A stretch of 64,000 bases of DNA from the NCBI RefSeq assembly GCF_017814975.1, contig NZ_JAGIQA010000007.1, positions 62,001 through 126,000 of the forward strand. The letters run 5' to 3'. The number at the start of each line of letters is the position of its first letter. Within the stretch, counting starts at the first letter, position 1. The notes beneath the pieces were generated by a model. That model ran no database searches. It was given only the letters and a program-made list of their open reading frames with translations, and was not told the DNA's origin. Below are positions 34,449 through 42,489 of this stretch, piece after piece. Both the position numbers and the translations under genes were made by a program. The stretch is from Cupriavidus consociatus. Its GTDB lineage: Bacteria > Pseudomonadota > Gammaproteobacteria > Burkholderiales > Burkholderiaceae.

Positions 34449-34772
34449 TCAGTCGTCGTAGCCTTCGTGCCAGCGGCGCCATTCACGCTCGCGCCGCCTC
34501 TGCTCGCGCCATTCCCGCTCGCGCCACTTGCGCTCCCGCCATTGCTGTTCGCGCCAGGCGCGGGCGCGCCAGTCGTCGTCGTAGGCAGGCGCCACGACCA
34601 CCGGTTGCGGTGGTGCCACATAGACTGGCGCCGGCTCGTAGTAGACCGGGGGCGGCGCCACGGCATAGGCCGGAATGCCGATGCCGATATCGACGTTGAC
34701 GCGGGCCTGGGCTGTGCCCGGCCCCATGACTGCCACGCCTGCCAGAGCGCAGGCCGCCAGGATGCTTCGCAT
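34449..34772 (-). CDS. Small secreted protein with PXPV and WRER repeats
   Basis: A 107-residue protein with a Sec signal (MRSILAACALAGVAVMGPGT, cleavage about residue 23). After it comes a Pro/Val/Tyr-rich stretch (VAPPPVYYEPAPVYVAPPQP) and then a charged C-terminal tract built of WREQ/WRER/WREREWRE repeats. This pattern occurs in small periplasmic or outer-surface proteins of Cupriavidus and relatives. A strong AGGAGG site lies before ATG 34772, chosen over an upstream start because the signal peptide begins there. No function can be assigned. Confidence 0.75.
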   Translation of the reverse strand: MRSILAACALAGVAVMGPGTAQARVNVDIGIGIPAYAVAPPPVYYEPAPVYVAPPQPVVVAPAYDDDWRARAWREQQWRERKWREREWREQRRREREWRRWHEGYDD

Positions 34773-34875
34773 GGTGATGTCCTCCTGGACGGCAATGTAG
34801 CGGCGCCCCGCGGCCGCAGGTGTTCGCAGAGCGTTAGCCACGTAGCAACGTGTAACCGCGCTGGCACTTTCCGCG

Positions 34876-35817
34876 CTAGCGGCCCTTGACGTCCGGCCGG
34901 CCGCGTTGCCCGCCGCCCAGCGCCTCCTCCAGGAACTGCATCAGCGCCTGCACGCGCGCCGTGCGGCCGCGCCGCGTGGGCACCAGCAAGGTCACCGGCG
35001 CGCTGTCGCACTCCCAGTCGGCGAGCACCCGCACCAGCGCGCCGCGCGCGATGGCATCGGCGGTATCCCATTCGGAGCGCAGCACCAGCCCGAGCCCCTG
35101 CTCCGCCCACTGGCGCGCGACGCTGCCGTCGTTGCTGGTATAAGCCGGCACCACGCGCACGGTTTCCCGTGCGGGCGGGCGCCTGACGGCATGGGTTGCC
35201 TGCCGGCGGAAACGCCATAGCGTCACGTCCTCGTCGTTCTCGCGGATGCAGATGCAGGCATGGTTCAGCAGCTCGCGCGGCTCGGCGGGCGTGCCGTGCC
35301 GGCGCAGGTAGCCAGGGCTCGCGCACACCCAGCGCGCATTGGGCGCGAGCGTGCGCGCGATCCATGAGGAATCGCGCACCGCGCCGATGTGGATCACCGC
35401 ATCCGAATCATGGCGGTCAGGCCATGGCGTCTCGCGCAGGTCCAGCTGCAGCCGCAGTCCCGGATGGCGCTCGGCAAAGCGCGCCAGCAGCGGCGCCACG
35501 TGGTGCCGGCCGTAGCCGAACGGGGCGGCGATGCGCAGCGTGCCCGTGAGCCGGCTGTCCTCGCGCCGGAACGACTCCGGCAATGCCTCGAGCTGCGCCA
35601 GCAGCGCCGCGCCTTCGCGCGCAAAGCGCTCGCCCTCGGGGGTCAGGCTCAGCCGCCTGGCGGTGCGGGTGGCCAGCGCCAGCCCCAGCGTCGCCTCCAG
35701 CTTGCGCAGCCGCGCCGACAGCGCGGGCGGCGTCACATTGAGCGAACGCGCCGCCGCGCTCAGCGACGGCGACTGCACGAGCGCATCCACCAGGCGCAAG
35801 TCCTCGATCTGGATCAT
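34876..35817 (-). CDS. LysR-family transcriptional regulator
   Basis: A 313-residue LysR regulator: helix-turn-helix at about residues 5-62 (LRLVDALVQSPSLSAAARSL) and a C-terminal sensor domain containing SDAVIHIGAVRDSSW. It is divergent from the HAD-hydrolase gene at 35945 (127-base gap), so it may control the HAD-Bug-PLP enzyme-RidA operon downstream. Its C-terminal residues are rich in Gly/Arg. Confidence 0.9.
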   Translation of the reverse strand: MIQIEDLRLVDALVQSPSLSAAARSLNVTPPALSARLRKLEATLGLALATRTARRLSLTPEGERFAREGAALLAQLEALPESFRREDSRLTGTLRIAAPFGYGRHHVAPLLARFAERHPGLRLQLDLRETPWPDRHDSDAVIHIGAVRDSSWIARTLAPNARWVCASPGYLRRHGTPAEPRELLNHACICIRENDEDVTLWRFRRQATHAVRRPPARETVRVVPAYTSNDGSVARQWAEQGLGLVLRSEWDTADAIARGALVRVLADWECDSAPVTLLVPTRRGRTARVQALMQFLEEALGGGQRGRPDVKGR

Positions 35818-35944
35818 TCACTTCAGCTTAACGATTGATGTTCCGCCATTTAACCACGGGCTACTGTTTGCTTCCTACACTGGGAACCTCTGGCCGCGGC
35901 ACTGCACCGCCCTGCCGCCCGCCCAGCCAACCTGAAGGAGACCC

Positions 35945-36613
35945 ATGGACTTGCCCCGACCCGATGCCGCGCCCGCCTGGCCCCATGCCGTGCTGTTCGA
36001 CCTGCTCACGGCCCTGCTCGATTCCTGGACTGTGTGGAACGCCGCCGCCGGCGGCGAAGCCGAGGGCCGCGCCTGGCGCGCCGAGTACTTGCGCCGCACC
36101 TACGGCTGCGGCGCCTACGTGGGCTACGAGCAATTGGTACGCGAGGCGGCGCAGCACGTCGGCCTGCCGCCATCCGCCGCCGATGCGCTCGAAGCCCACT
36201 GGGATTCGCTGCCGCCGTGGGACGGCGCGCGCGAGTTGTTGCAGGCCCTGCGGCCGCATTGCCGGCTGGCCGTGGTGACCAATTGCTCGGAGCGGCTGGG
36301 CCGCCGTGCCGCCGCACTGCTGGGCATCGACTGGGACATCGTGGTTACCTCCGAAGCGGCGGGCTACTACAAGCCAGACCCGCGCCCGTACCAGTTCGCG
36401 CTGGACCGGCTCGGCGTGCAGGCACGCGATGCGGCGTTCGTGGCCGGCTCCGGCTACGACCTGTTCGGCACCTCGGCGGTGGGGCTGCGCACCTACTGGC
36501 ACAACCGCGTCGGACTGGCGCTGCCCGCCGGTGCGCCACTGCCCGAAGCCGAGCACCGCACGCTTGGGCCGGCGCTGCCATGGCTGCAATCGTTCCATGC
36601 CACCGGCCGGTGA
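35945..36613 (+). CDS. HAD hydrolase, haloacid dehalogenase type II-like
   Basis: A 222-residue HAD-superfamily hydrolase. The nucleophile is Asp19 in HAVLFDLLTALLDSW, a form usual for 2-haloacid dehalogenase-like members. Motif II lies in VVTNCSERLG, motif III lysine in GYYKPDPRPYQFAL, and motif IV in FVAGSGYDLFGT, where the usual second acidic residue is kept as Asp. It may hydrolyse a phosphate or halogenated acid. GAAGGAGA precedes the ATG. It is followed 14 bases later by a Bug gene. Confidence 0.88.
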   Translation: MDLPRPDAAPAWPHAVLFDLLTALLDSWTVWNAAAGGEAEGRAWRAEYLRRTYGCGAYVGYEQLVREAAQHVGLPPSAADALEAHWDSLPPWDGARELLQALRPHCRLAVVTNCSERLGRRAAALLGIDWDIVVTSEAAGYYKPDPRPYQFALDRLGVQARDAAFVAGSGYDLFGTSAVGLRTYWHNRVGLALPAGAPLPEAEHRTLGPALPWLQSFHATGR

Positions 36614-36627
36614 ACGGGAGTGACGTC

Positions 36628-37653
36628 ATGACTGTGCAGATCCCTTGCCGTTCCACGCGCAAGTCCACCCCGCGTCGGCTACGCCGCCTGGCCACCGCCG
36701 CAATCACCGCAGCCGTCGCGGCCACACCCGCGCTGGCGCAAACCGCGGCATACCCGGCCCGGCCGATCGCGCTGATCGTGCCATTCCCCGCAGGCGGCCC
36801 CAGCGACGCACTCGCGCGCGGCATTGCCCGGCACATGGGCGAGCAGCTCGGCCAGACCATCGTGATCGAGAACCTTGCCGGCGCAGGCGGCACGGTCGGC
36901 CTGGCGCGCGCGGCAAAGGCCACCCCTGACGGCTATACGCTTGCGCTCGGCACCATCGGCACGCACGTGGCGAACGTGGCCCTGTACAGGAAGCTGCCCT
37001 ATGACCCGGTGGCCGACTTCCGGCCGGTCGGCATGGCCGGCTCGGCGCCGCTGCTGCTGCTTGCGCGCGCCGGCCTGCCCGCCAGCAACCTGCAGCAATT
37101 CAGCGCCTGGCTGCGCAGCCACGCCGGCAAGGCCACTTACGGCAGCGCCGGCGTGGGCTCGGTCTCGCACTATGGCTGCGGCATGCTGCTGGCGGCGATG
37201 AAGCAGGAAGTCACCCACGCGCCGTATCGCGGCGTGGCGCCGGCGATCAGCGACCTGATGGGCGGCCAGATCGACTTCATGTGCGACCAGACCACCACCG
37301 CCCTGCCGCAACTGGCGGGCGGCAAGATCAAGGCGCTGGCGGTGCTGTCGGGCGAACGCCTGAAACAGCTGCCCGCCGTCGCCACCGCCAAGGAGGCGGG
37401 CTATCCGCTGGACCTGCGCTCGTGGAATGCGCTGTTCGTCCCCAAAGGCACGCCCGACGCGATCGTGGCGCGCCTGAATACCGCGCTGGCAGCCGCCTCG
37501 GCCGAGCCGTCGTTGCGCCGGCAGATGCAGGCGGTCGGCGTCGAGCTTCCCGCGCCGGGCACCACCGCCCCGGACCTGGTGTCGGACCAGATCGCCCGCG
37601 GCCTGCGCGACGACGTGCCAGCCCTGAAAGCCAGGGGCCAATTCCTGGATTGA
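36628..37653 (+). CDS. Bug-family (TctC) periplasmic solute-binding protein
   Basis: A 341-residue Bug receptor. A signal peptide (RRLATAAITAAVAATPALAQ) ends near residue 32, followed by the standard YPARPIALIVPFPAGGPSD. APYRGVAPAISDLMGGQIDF is the family's second signature. ATG 36628 has GGGAG upstream and was chosen over long readings inside the HAD gene. The stop codon lies inside the first unit of an 11-base tandem repeat. Together with the HAD and PLP-enzyme genes it suggests uptake of a hydroxy or amino acid. Confidence 0.92.
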   Translation: MTVQIPCRSTRKSTPRRLRRLATAAITAAVAATPALAQTAAYPARPIALIVPFPAGGPSDALARGIARHMGEQLGQTIVIENLAGAGGTVGLARAAKATPDGYTLALGTIGTHVANVALYRKLPYDPVADFRPVGMAGSAPLLLLARAGLPASNLQQFSAWLRSHAGKATYGSAGVGSVSHYGCGMLLAAMKQEVTHAPYRGVAPAISDLMGGQIDFMCDQTTTALPQLAGGKIKALAVLSGERLKQLPAVATAKEAGYPLDLRSWNALFVPKGTPDAIVARLNTALAAASAEPSLRRQMQAVGVELPAPGTTAPDLVSDQIARGLRDDVPALKARGQFLD

Positions 37654-37732
37654 ACCTGGATTGAACCTGGATTGAACCTGGACTGAACCCGGACTGAACC
37701 CGGATTGAACCCGGACTGAACCCAACGTGAAC
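37645..37732 (+). repeat. 11-base tandem repeat, seven units, between Bug and PLP-enzyme genes
   Basis: Seven adjacent units of CTGGATTGAAC or CCGGACTGAAC variants run from 37645 to 37721, and a degenerate eighth unit (CCAACGTGAAC) ends at 37732. The first unit contains the TGA stop of the Bug gene and the eighth contains the GTG start of the next gene. Since 11 is not a multiple of three, each unit gained or lost changes the spacing and frame between the two genes. Confidence 0.9.
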
Positions 37733-38881
37733 GACATGACCATTTCCCGCACCCCGCTGGCGCAACTTGAAACGCCCGCGGCAGTGATCGACACCGTACG
37801 CATGCAGCGCAATATCGACCGCATGCAGGCGCATATGGATGCGCTCGGCGTACGCTTCCGCCCTCATGCCAAGACCAGCAAATGCATCCCGGTCGTGCGC
37901 GCGCAGATCGATGCGGGCGCCAGCGGCATCACCGTCTCGACGCTGAAGGAAGCCGCGCATTTCCTTGCCGATGGCATCACCGACATCCTCTACGGTGTCG
38001 GCATGGTGGCCAGCAAGCTGCCGCAAGCGCTGGCGCTGCGGCGCCAGGGCTGCGACCTCAAGATCGTCACGGACAGCGCCGAATCGGCGCGCGCCATCGT
38101 TGCCTTTGCCGCGGCGCATGGCGAGGCGTTCGAGGTCTGGATCGAGATCGATACCGACGGCCACCGCTCGGGCATCCGTCCGGACGAGCCGGCGCTGATC
38201 GAAGTCGGCACCGTGCTGCATGAAGGCGGCATGCGCCTGGGCGGCGTGATGACGCACGCCGGCTCCAGCTACGACCTGGACACGCCCGACGCGCTGGCAG
38301 CGATGGCCGAACAGGAACGCGCCGGCTGCGTGCATGCGGCGCAGCGTCTGCGCGAGGCCGGCCTGCCGTGCGCCGTGGTCAGCGTGGGCTCGACGCCCAC
38401 CGCGCTGTCCGCGCAAAGCCTGGAAGGCGTGACCGAAGTGCGCGCGGGGGTCTACGTCTTCCTTGACCTGGTGATGCGCAACGTGGGCGTATGCGCGGCC
38501 GGCGACATCGCGCTGAGCGTGCTGACCACGGTGATCGGGCACCAGCCGGAGAAGGGCTGGGCCATCGTCGATGCAGGCTGGATGGCGATGAGCCGCGACC
38601 GCGGCACGCAGAAGCAGAAGCGCGATTTCGGCTACGGACAAGTGTGCGGGCTCGACGGCGCGGTCATTGACGGGTATGTGCTCAGCGGCGCCAACCAGGA
38701 GCATGGCATCCTGTCACGCGAGGGCGAGCCCGATCGCGATATCGCCGCGCGCTTCCCGATCGGCACGCTGCTGCGTATCCTGCCCAATCACGCCTGCGCC
38801 ACCGGGGCGCAGTTCCCCGCGTACCACGCGCTCGCCGCCGACGGCGAGACCACCGAATGGAGCCGACTGCATGGCTGGTAA
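37727..38881 (+). CDS. DSD1-family PLP enzyme (D-threonine aldolase / D-serine dehydratase-like)
   Basis: A 384-residue fold-type III PLP enzyme. The PLP lysine is Lys49 in RFRPHAKTSK, and the C-terminal metal site of this family is His355 and Cys357 in LPNHACATG. It should act on a D-hydroxy-amino acid such as D-threonine or D-serine. The start may be GTG 37727 or ATG 37736; neither has a clear ribosome site because the preceding bases are the 11-base tandem repeat. It is followed by a RidA-family gene, which fits removal of the reactive enamine or imine formed by such enzymes. Confidence 0.88.
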   Translation: MNDMTISRTPLAQLETPAAVIDTVRMQRNIDRMQAHMDALGVRFRPHAKTSKCIPVVRAQIDAGASGITVSTLKEAAHFLADGITDILYGVGMVASKLPQALALRRQGCDLKIVTDSAESARAIVAFAAAHGEAFEVWIEIDTDGHRSGIRPDEPALIEVGTVLHEGGMRLGGVMTHAGSSYDLDTPDALAAMAEQERAGCVHAAQRLREAGLPCAVVSVGSTPTALSAQSLEGVTEVRAGVYVFLDLVMRNVGVCAAGDIALSVLTTVIGHQPEKGWAIVDAGWMAMSRDRGTQKQKRDFGYGQVCGLDGAVIDGYVLSGANQEHGILSREGEPDRDIAARFPIGTLLRILPNHACATGAQFPAYHALAADGETTEWSRLHGW

Positions 38882-39288
38882 TCCCGATACAAGCGAGCGT
38901 CCGATCCAGGCGATCTCTCCTGACCACACTGGCCACCCCGGGCGGTCACTACAGCCACGCGACCGTCGCCAACGGGCTGGTCTTCATCTCGGGGCAACTG
39001 CCGATCACGAAGGACGGTCGCAAGCTGGTCGACGCACCATTCGCCGAGCAGGCCATGCAAGCACTGGCCAACGTCGAAGCCGCGCTGGTCGCCGCCGGCA
39101 GCGGCATCGGCGCATTGGTGCAGGTACGCGTGTATGTCGACAGCATCGACAACTGGCCTGCCTTCAATGCGATCTACGCCGCGTGGGCCGGCGCAGCGCG
39201 GCCGGCACGCGCGGTGGTGCCCACCGGTCCGCTGCACTTCGGGCTCAAGGTGGAGGTGGAAGCGGTGGCGCTGGCGTCGCGCGCGTAA
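38857..39288 (+). CDS. RidA-family protein, apparently frameshifted at its N-terminus
   Basis: A RidA/YjgF-family imine deaminase-like protein; the core GGHYSHATVANGLVFISGQL and the ARAVVPTGPLHFGLKVEVEA end are clear. The natural start looks like ATG 38871, which overlaps the PLP-enzyme stop and encodes MAGNPDTSERPIQAISPD, a normal RidA lead-in. That frame is broken: the G-run at 38940-38942 has one base more than needed to join HTGHPG to GHYSH. As sequenced, the core can only be read from ATG 38857 with an unrelated N-terminus, so the gene may be inactive, or the base may be an error. Confidence 0.75.
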   Translation: MEPTAWLVIPIQASVRSRRSLLTTLATPGGHYSHATVANGLVFISGQLPITKDGRKLVDAPFAEQAMQALANVEAALVAAGSGIGALVQVRVYVDSIDNWPAFNAIYAAWAGAARPARAVVPTGPLHFGLKVEVEAVALASRA

Positions 39289-39412
39289 TTAACCTGCTCA
39301 CGCGGGCTTGGCAAGGCTGGTAAATCACCGTTGCAAAAACAAACAGAATGTCAGGTGCCTCGGCGCTAAAGTGGCCCTTCCCATGCCTGAAGGCTAATTT
39401 GGAGGTACACGC

Positions 39413-39799
39413 ATGAAGCAACATCTGGCGAAATCCCTGTTGATGGCTGGCGCGATGGTCGCGTCCTACCCGCTGTTCGCACAGCAGGCCCAGCCCCTTC
39501 AACCGGCCCAGCCGATGCAAGCCACGCAACCGATGCAAGCCACCCAGCCGGCGTCCGCGCAACCGATGCAGGCCATGCCGGCCACCGCACCGTCCGCCCA
39601 GGTCGCGCAGGCCCCGGGCGCAGCCAGCCCGTACGCACCGGCAGGCCAGCCCGCGCAGCCGGGCATGGCCCCGGCCCCGGTCGATCCCATGCAGGCCGCC
39701 GCGCCTGCCAGCGCCGTCGATCCCGCCAGCATGAGCCTGGCCCCCGACGCACTCGGCAGCCGCCTGGGCCAGCGCAGCGCCTTCCTCGACGGCGCCTGA
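39413..39799 (+). CDS. Small secreted Pro/Gln/Ala-rich protein
   Basis: A 128-residue protein with a Sec signal (MKQHLAKSLLMAGAMVASYP, cleavage after FAQ) followed by low-complexity repeats of PMQATQ, PAQ and APA. The C-terminus ends in LGSRLGQRSAFLDGA, the only non-repetitive part. TTGGAGGT precedes the ATG. It is probably periplasmic. No domain is recognised and no function is suggested by its neighbours. Confidence 0.65.
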   Translation: MKQHLAKSLLMAGAMVASYPLFAQQAQPLQPAQPMQATQPMQATQPASAQPMQAMPATAPSAQVAQAPGAASPYAPAGQPAQPGMAPAPVDPMQAAAPASAVDPASMSLAPDALGSRLGQRSAFLDGA

Positions 39800-39879
39800 C
39801 GCCAGGCTCCCGTGCGTCCCGCGCGCCTGCGGCGCGCGCAAGCTGTGGTAGCGTAGCGCCCTGCCGACTGGACGCTACC

Positions 39880-40104
39880 ATGACTCCGTTCGATTCCGAC
39901 GCACTGAAGCGGCTGGTCAGCGTCACCATGCCCTATGGCAAGCACAAGGGCACGGTGATCGCCGACCTGCCTGGCAACTACCTGAACTGGTTCGCCCGCG
40001 AAGGCTTCCCGCCAGGGGAGATTGGCGGGCTGCTGGCGCTGATGCACGAGCTCGACCACAACGGGCTGTCGCATCTGCTGAAGCCGTTGCGCGGACGCGG
40101 CTAG
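39880..40104 (+). CDS. DUF3820-family small protein
   Basis: A 74-residue protein matching the DUF3820 pattern: MPYGKHKGTVIADLPGNYLNWFAREGFP, then a short helical end with LMHELDHNGLSHLLKPLR. Members are small cytoplasmic proteins; some are called putative quorum-sensing-regulated virulence factors, without a defined activity. It converges on the gamma-glutamyltransferase gene with an 11-base gap. Confidence 0.85.
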   Translation: MTPFDSDALKRLVSVTMPYGKHKGTVIADLPGNYLNWFAREGFPPGEIGGLLALMHELDHNGLSHLLKPLRGRG

Positions 40105-40115
40105 CACCGCGCCGC

Positions 40116-41849
40116 CTACAGTCCCAGCGCGCGGCCGTCGCTGCGCGGGTCGTGCGCGCCGGCAAGCTGCCCTTTCGGTCCGATGCTGATCGCGCCCGGA
40201 TGCCCGGCAAGCTGGCTCTGCGCCGGAATCGGGCTCAGCTGGTGGCCGCGCGCCGCCAGTTCACTGAACACCTGCCTGCCGGCGTCCTGCTCCAGCTTGA
40301 GGCTGTCGCGGCTGTCCGAGAAGGTCTTGCCCAGCAGGAAACGCGGCCGGCCGAGCGCGGTCAGCGGGTCCATGCCGTAGTCGATCATCCGCGTGAGCAC
40401 CGCCGCCAGCGTCTGCGGCTGCCCGTCGGCGCCTTGCGTGCCGTACAGCAGCCGCGGGCGGCGGTTCTTCAGGTAGATGCCCGGGTTCAGCGTGTGGAAG
40501 GGCCGCTTGCCGCCCTGCAACACGTTGGGGCTGGCGGGATCGAGGCTGAACGACGCGCCGCGGTTGTGCCAGAGCACGCCCGTGTCGCCCACCACCACGC
40601 CGCTGCCCCAGTCGAAATACACCGTCTGCAGCATGCTGACGCAGCGGCCCTCGCGGTCGGCCGCGCCGATATACACCGTATCGCCGTGCTGGTAGGCATG
40701 CGGCCACGGCATGGCCCGCGCCATGCGGATGCGTTGCGCCTGCGCATCCAGGTGCCGGCGCGACAGCAGCCGGTCCACCGGCACGTCGACAAAATCGGGA
40801 TCGGCAACGTAGCGGTTGCGATCCAGGAACGCCAGCTTCACGGCTTCGACCAGCAGGTGATAGTAGTCGGCGCTGCCCTCCGGGATGGCCGACAGGTCGA
40901 AACGATCGAGGATCCCCATGATCTCCAGCGTCGTCACGCCCTGCGTGGGCGGACGCAGGCCCAGCAGTTCGCCGCCACGGTAGGCAACGCGCAGCGGCAC
41001 TTCCTCGCGCGCCTCGCAGCGTGCCAGGTCGCTGGCGCGCAACGGCGAGCCCGCCTGCGCCAGCCCTGTCGCGAGCCGGCCGGCGATGTCGCCCTCATAG
41101 AACTCCCGTCCGCCCTGCGTTGCCAGCCGGTCCAGCGTGCGCGCCAGTTCGGGCTGGCGGAACATTGCGCCCGGCTTCGGCATGCGTCCGTCGGGGGCAA
41201 ACACGCGGCCGAAGCCGCCCCAGCCCGGCAGGTCGGCGGCGCGGAACTCCTGCCAGAAGCATTGCGACGGCGTGACCGGGAAGCCGTTGGCGGCGTACTC
41301 GGTGGCACGCCCCAGCAGGCTCGACCACGACTGGGTACCGCCCCACTGGCTCTTGCTGAAGGCAAAGGCACGGTCCCAGATCGCGACCGTCGCGGCCGCG
41401 GTGAGCGCGGCACCCGGCCCGCGCAACGGTATTGTGCCGCTGTAGCCCGGCGTTTCGGCGGCGGCCTGCCCGATCCCGGAGAACGAGCGCACATTGCCGT
41501 CGCGGTCGCTGATCACCAGGAAGGCATCGCCGCCCAGCCCGGTGAAATGCGGATAGGTCACGCTCAGTACCGCGCCGATCGCAATCGCGGCCTCGATCGC
41601 ATTGCCGCCGGCCTTCAGCACTTCCAGCCCGGCCTGGCTGGCGAGCCCATGCGGGCTGGTGACCATGCCTGCATCCGAATGCGCCAGTCCGCTGCGCGCC
41701 GTGGGCGCGGCGTCCTGCGCCGCCTCGGCGCTTGCCGGCGCGAGGATCGTGCTGCCCGCCAGCGCTGCCGAACCTGCCAGGAAAGCCCTGCGCGAGGTGC
41801 CGCCGCAGGGATCAACTTCAATCGCATGTTCCATGCCGCCGTATTCCAT
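40116..41849 (-). CDS. Gamma-glutamyltransferase family protein with Tat signal
   Basis: A 577-residue N-terminal nucleophile hydrolase. A Tat signal (GGTSRRAFLAGSAALAGS, from residue 16) marks export. The conserved GGNAIEAAIAIGAVLSVTYP is the large-subunit motif. The autoprocessing/catalytic threonine is probably Thr391 in HGDTVYIGAADREG, and GGKRPFHTLNP is the small-subunit oxyanion region. It should cleave or transfer gamma-glutamyl groups in the periplasm. GGGGA six bases before ATG 41849 sets the start. It follows the DUF1097 and amidohydrolase genes on the same strand, which suggests that the substrate is a gamma-glutamyl or related amide. Confidence 0.9.
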   Translation of the reverse strand: MEYGGMEHAIEVDPCGGTSRRAFLAGSAALAGSTILAPASAEAAQDAAPTARSGLAHSDAGMVTSPHGLASQAGLEVLKAGGNAIEAAIAIGAVLSVTYPHFTGLGGDAFLVISDRDGNVRSFSGIGQAAAETPGYSGTIPLRGPGAALTAAATVAIWDRAFAFSKSQWGGTQSWSSLLGRATEYAANGFPVTPSQCFWQEFRAADLPGWGGFGRVFAPDGRMPKPGAMFRQPELARTLDRLATQGGREFYEGDIAGRLATGLAQAGSPLRASDLARCEAREEVPLRVAYRGGELLGLRPPTQGVTTLEIMGILDRFDLSAIPEGSADYYHLLVEAVKLAFLDRNRYVADPDFVDVPVDRLLSRRHLDAQAQRIRMARAMPWPHAYQHGDTVYIGAADREGRCVSMLQTVYFDWGSGVVVGDTGVLWHNRGASFSLDPASPNVLQGGKRPFHTLNPGIYLKNRRPRLLYGTQGADGQPQTLAAVLTRMIDYGMDPLTALGRPRFLLGKTFSDSRDSLKLEQDAGRQVFSELAARGHQLSPIPAQSQLAGHPGAISIGPKGQLAGAHDPRSDGRALGL

Positions 41850-41925
41850 GCCCATTCCCCGTAACCGGCTGCGCCGTGCTGTCGCCGCGCGGGCAGCCGC
41901 GATGATGATGAAGATGCGAAGCGGC

Positions 41926-42462
41926 TCAGGCCTCGCGCTTGTGCGCCTGCCATGGGCGCTCGACCAGGCTTTCCGGCGCCGAGTAGCGCGCCTTGATCCA
42001 GGCATAGGCCGGGCCCATGGCATTCATGGCGACGACGGCACCGAGCGCGGCGACGGGATCGCCCGGCGTGGGCCCGAAGCCGCCGAACAGCGTGGCGAAG
42101 TACGAGGCAAAGCCGAAGAACATCCCGGGAATGAAGCGCAGCGTGTAGAAGGCGCGCGCCAGGAACATCATGCCGGCGTTGAGCAGGAACAGCATCACCA
42201 TCTCCGCCACGATCAGCGCCGGCCCGGAGAACTGCTCGGCGGCCTGCCGGAAGCACAGCACGATCACGAACGCGAATAGCGACCCCACCGGCAAGGTCGG
42301 CCAGATCTTCTTCAGGTTCTCAGGCGTGGGCCCGCCCATGGCAAAGGTCGCGGCCCAGCTGATAAAGATGGCCCACGGCGGCAGGTGCGAGGCATGCGCG
42401 GCAATGGGAACGGTGGTGATGGCCAGCAGCGAGGCCACGACTTCGGCGGGCAGCTTCTTCAT
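41926..42462 (-). CDS. DUF1097 inner-membrane protein
   Basis: A 178-residue membrane protein of the DUF1097 family (E. coli YcdZ-like), with about five hydrophobic segments and the family's LPPWAIFISWAATFAMGG near the start. ACAAGGAGA precedes the ATG. It lies 27 bases after the amidohydrolase and 76 bases before the gamma-glutamyltransferase on one strand. The family has no established function; its location suggests permeation of a substrate or product of these enzymes. Confidence 0.83.
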   Translation of the reverse strand: MKKLPAEVVASLLAITTVPIAAHASHLPPWAIFISWAATFAMGGPTPENLKKIWPTLPVGSLFAFVIVLCFRQAAEQFSGPALIVAEMVMLFLLNAGMMFLARAFYTLRFIPGMFFGFASYFATLFGGFGPTPGDPVAALGAVVAMNAMGPAYAWIKARYSAPESLVERPWQAHKREA

Positions 42463-42489
42463 GATCGTCTCCTTGTGGATTGGGGCGGT

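Noticed and set aside
37645-37732. Possible CRISPR array
   Set aside because: The units are 11 bases and directly adjacent, without spacers, so it is a simple tandem repeat. No cas genes are present.
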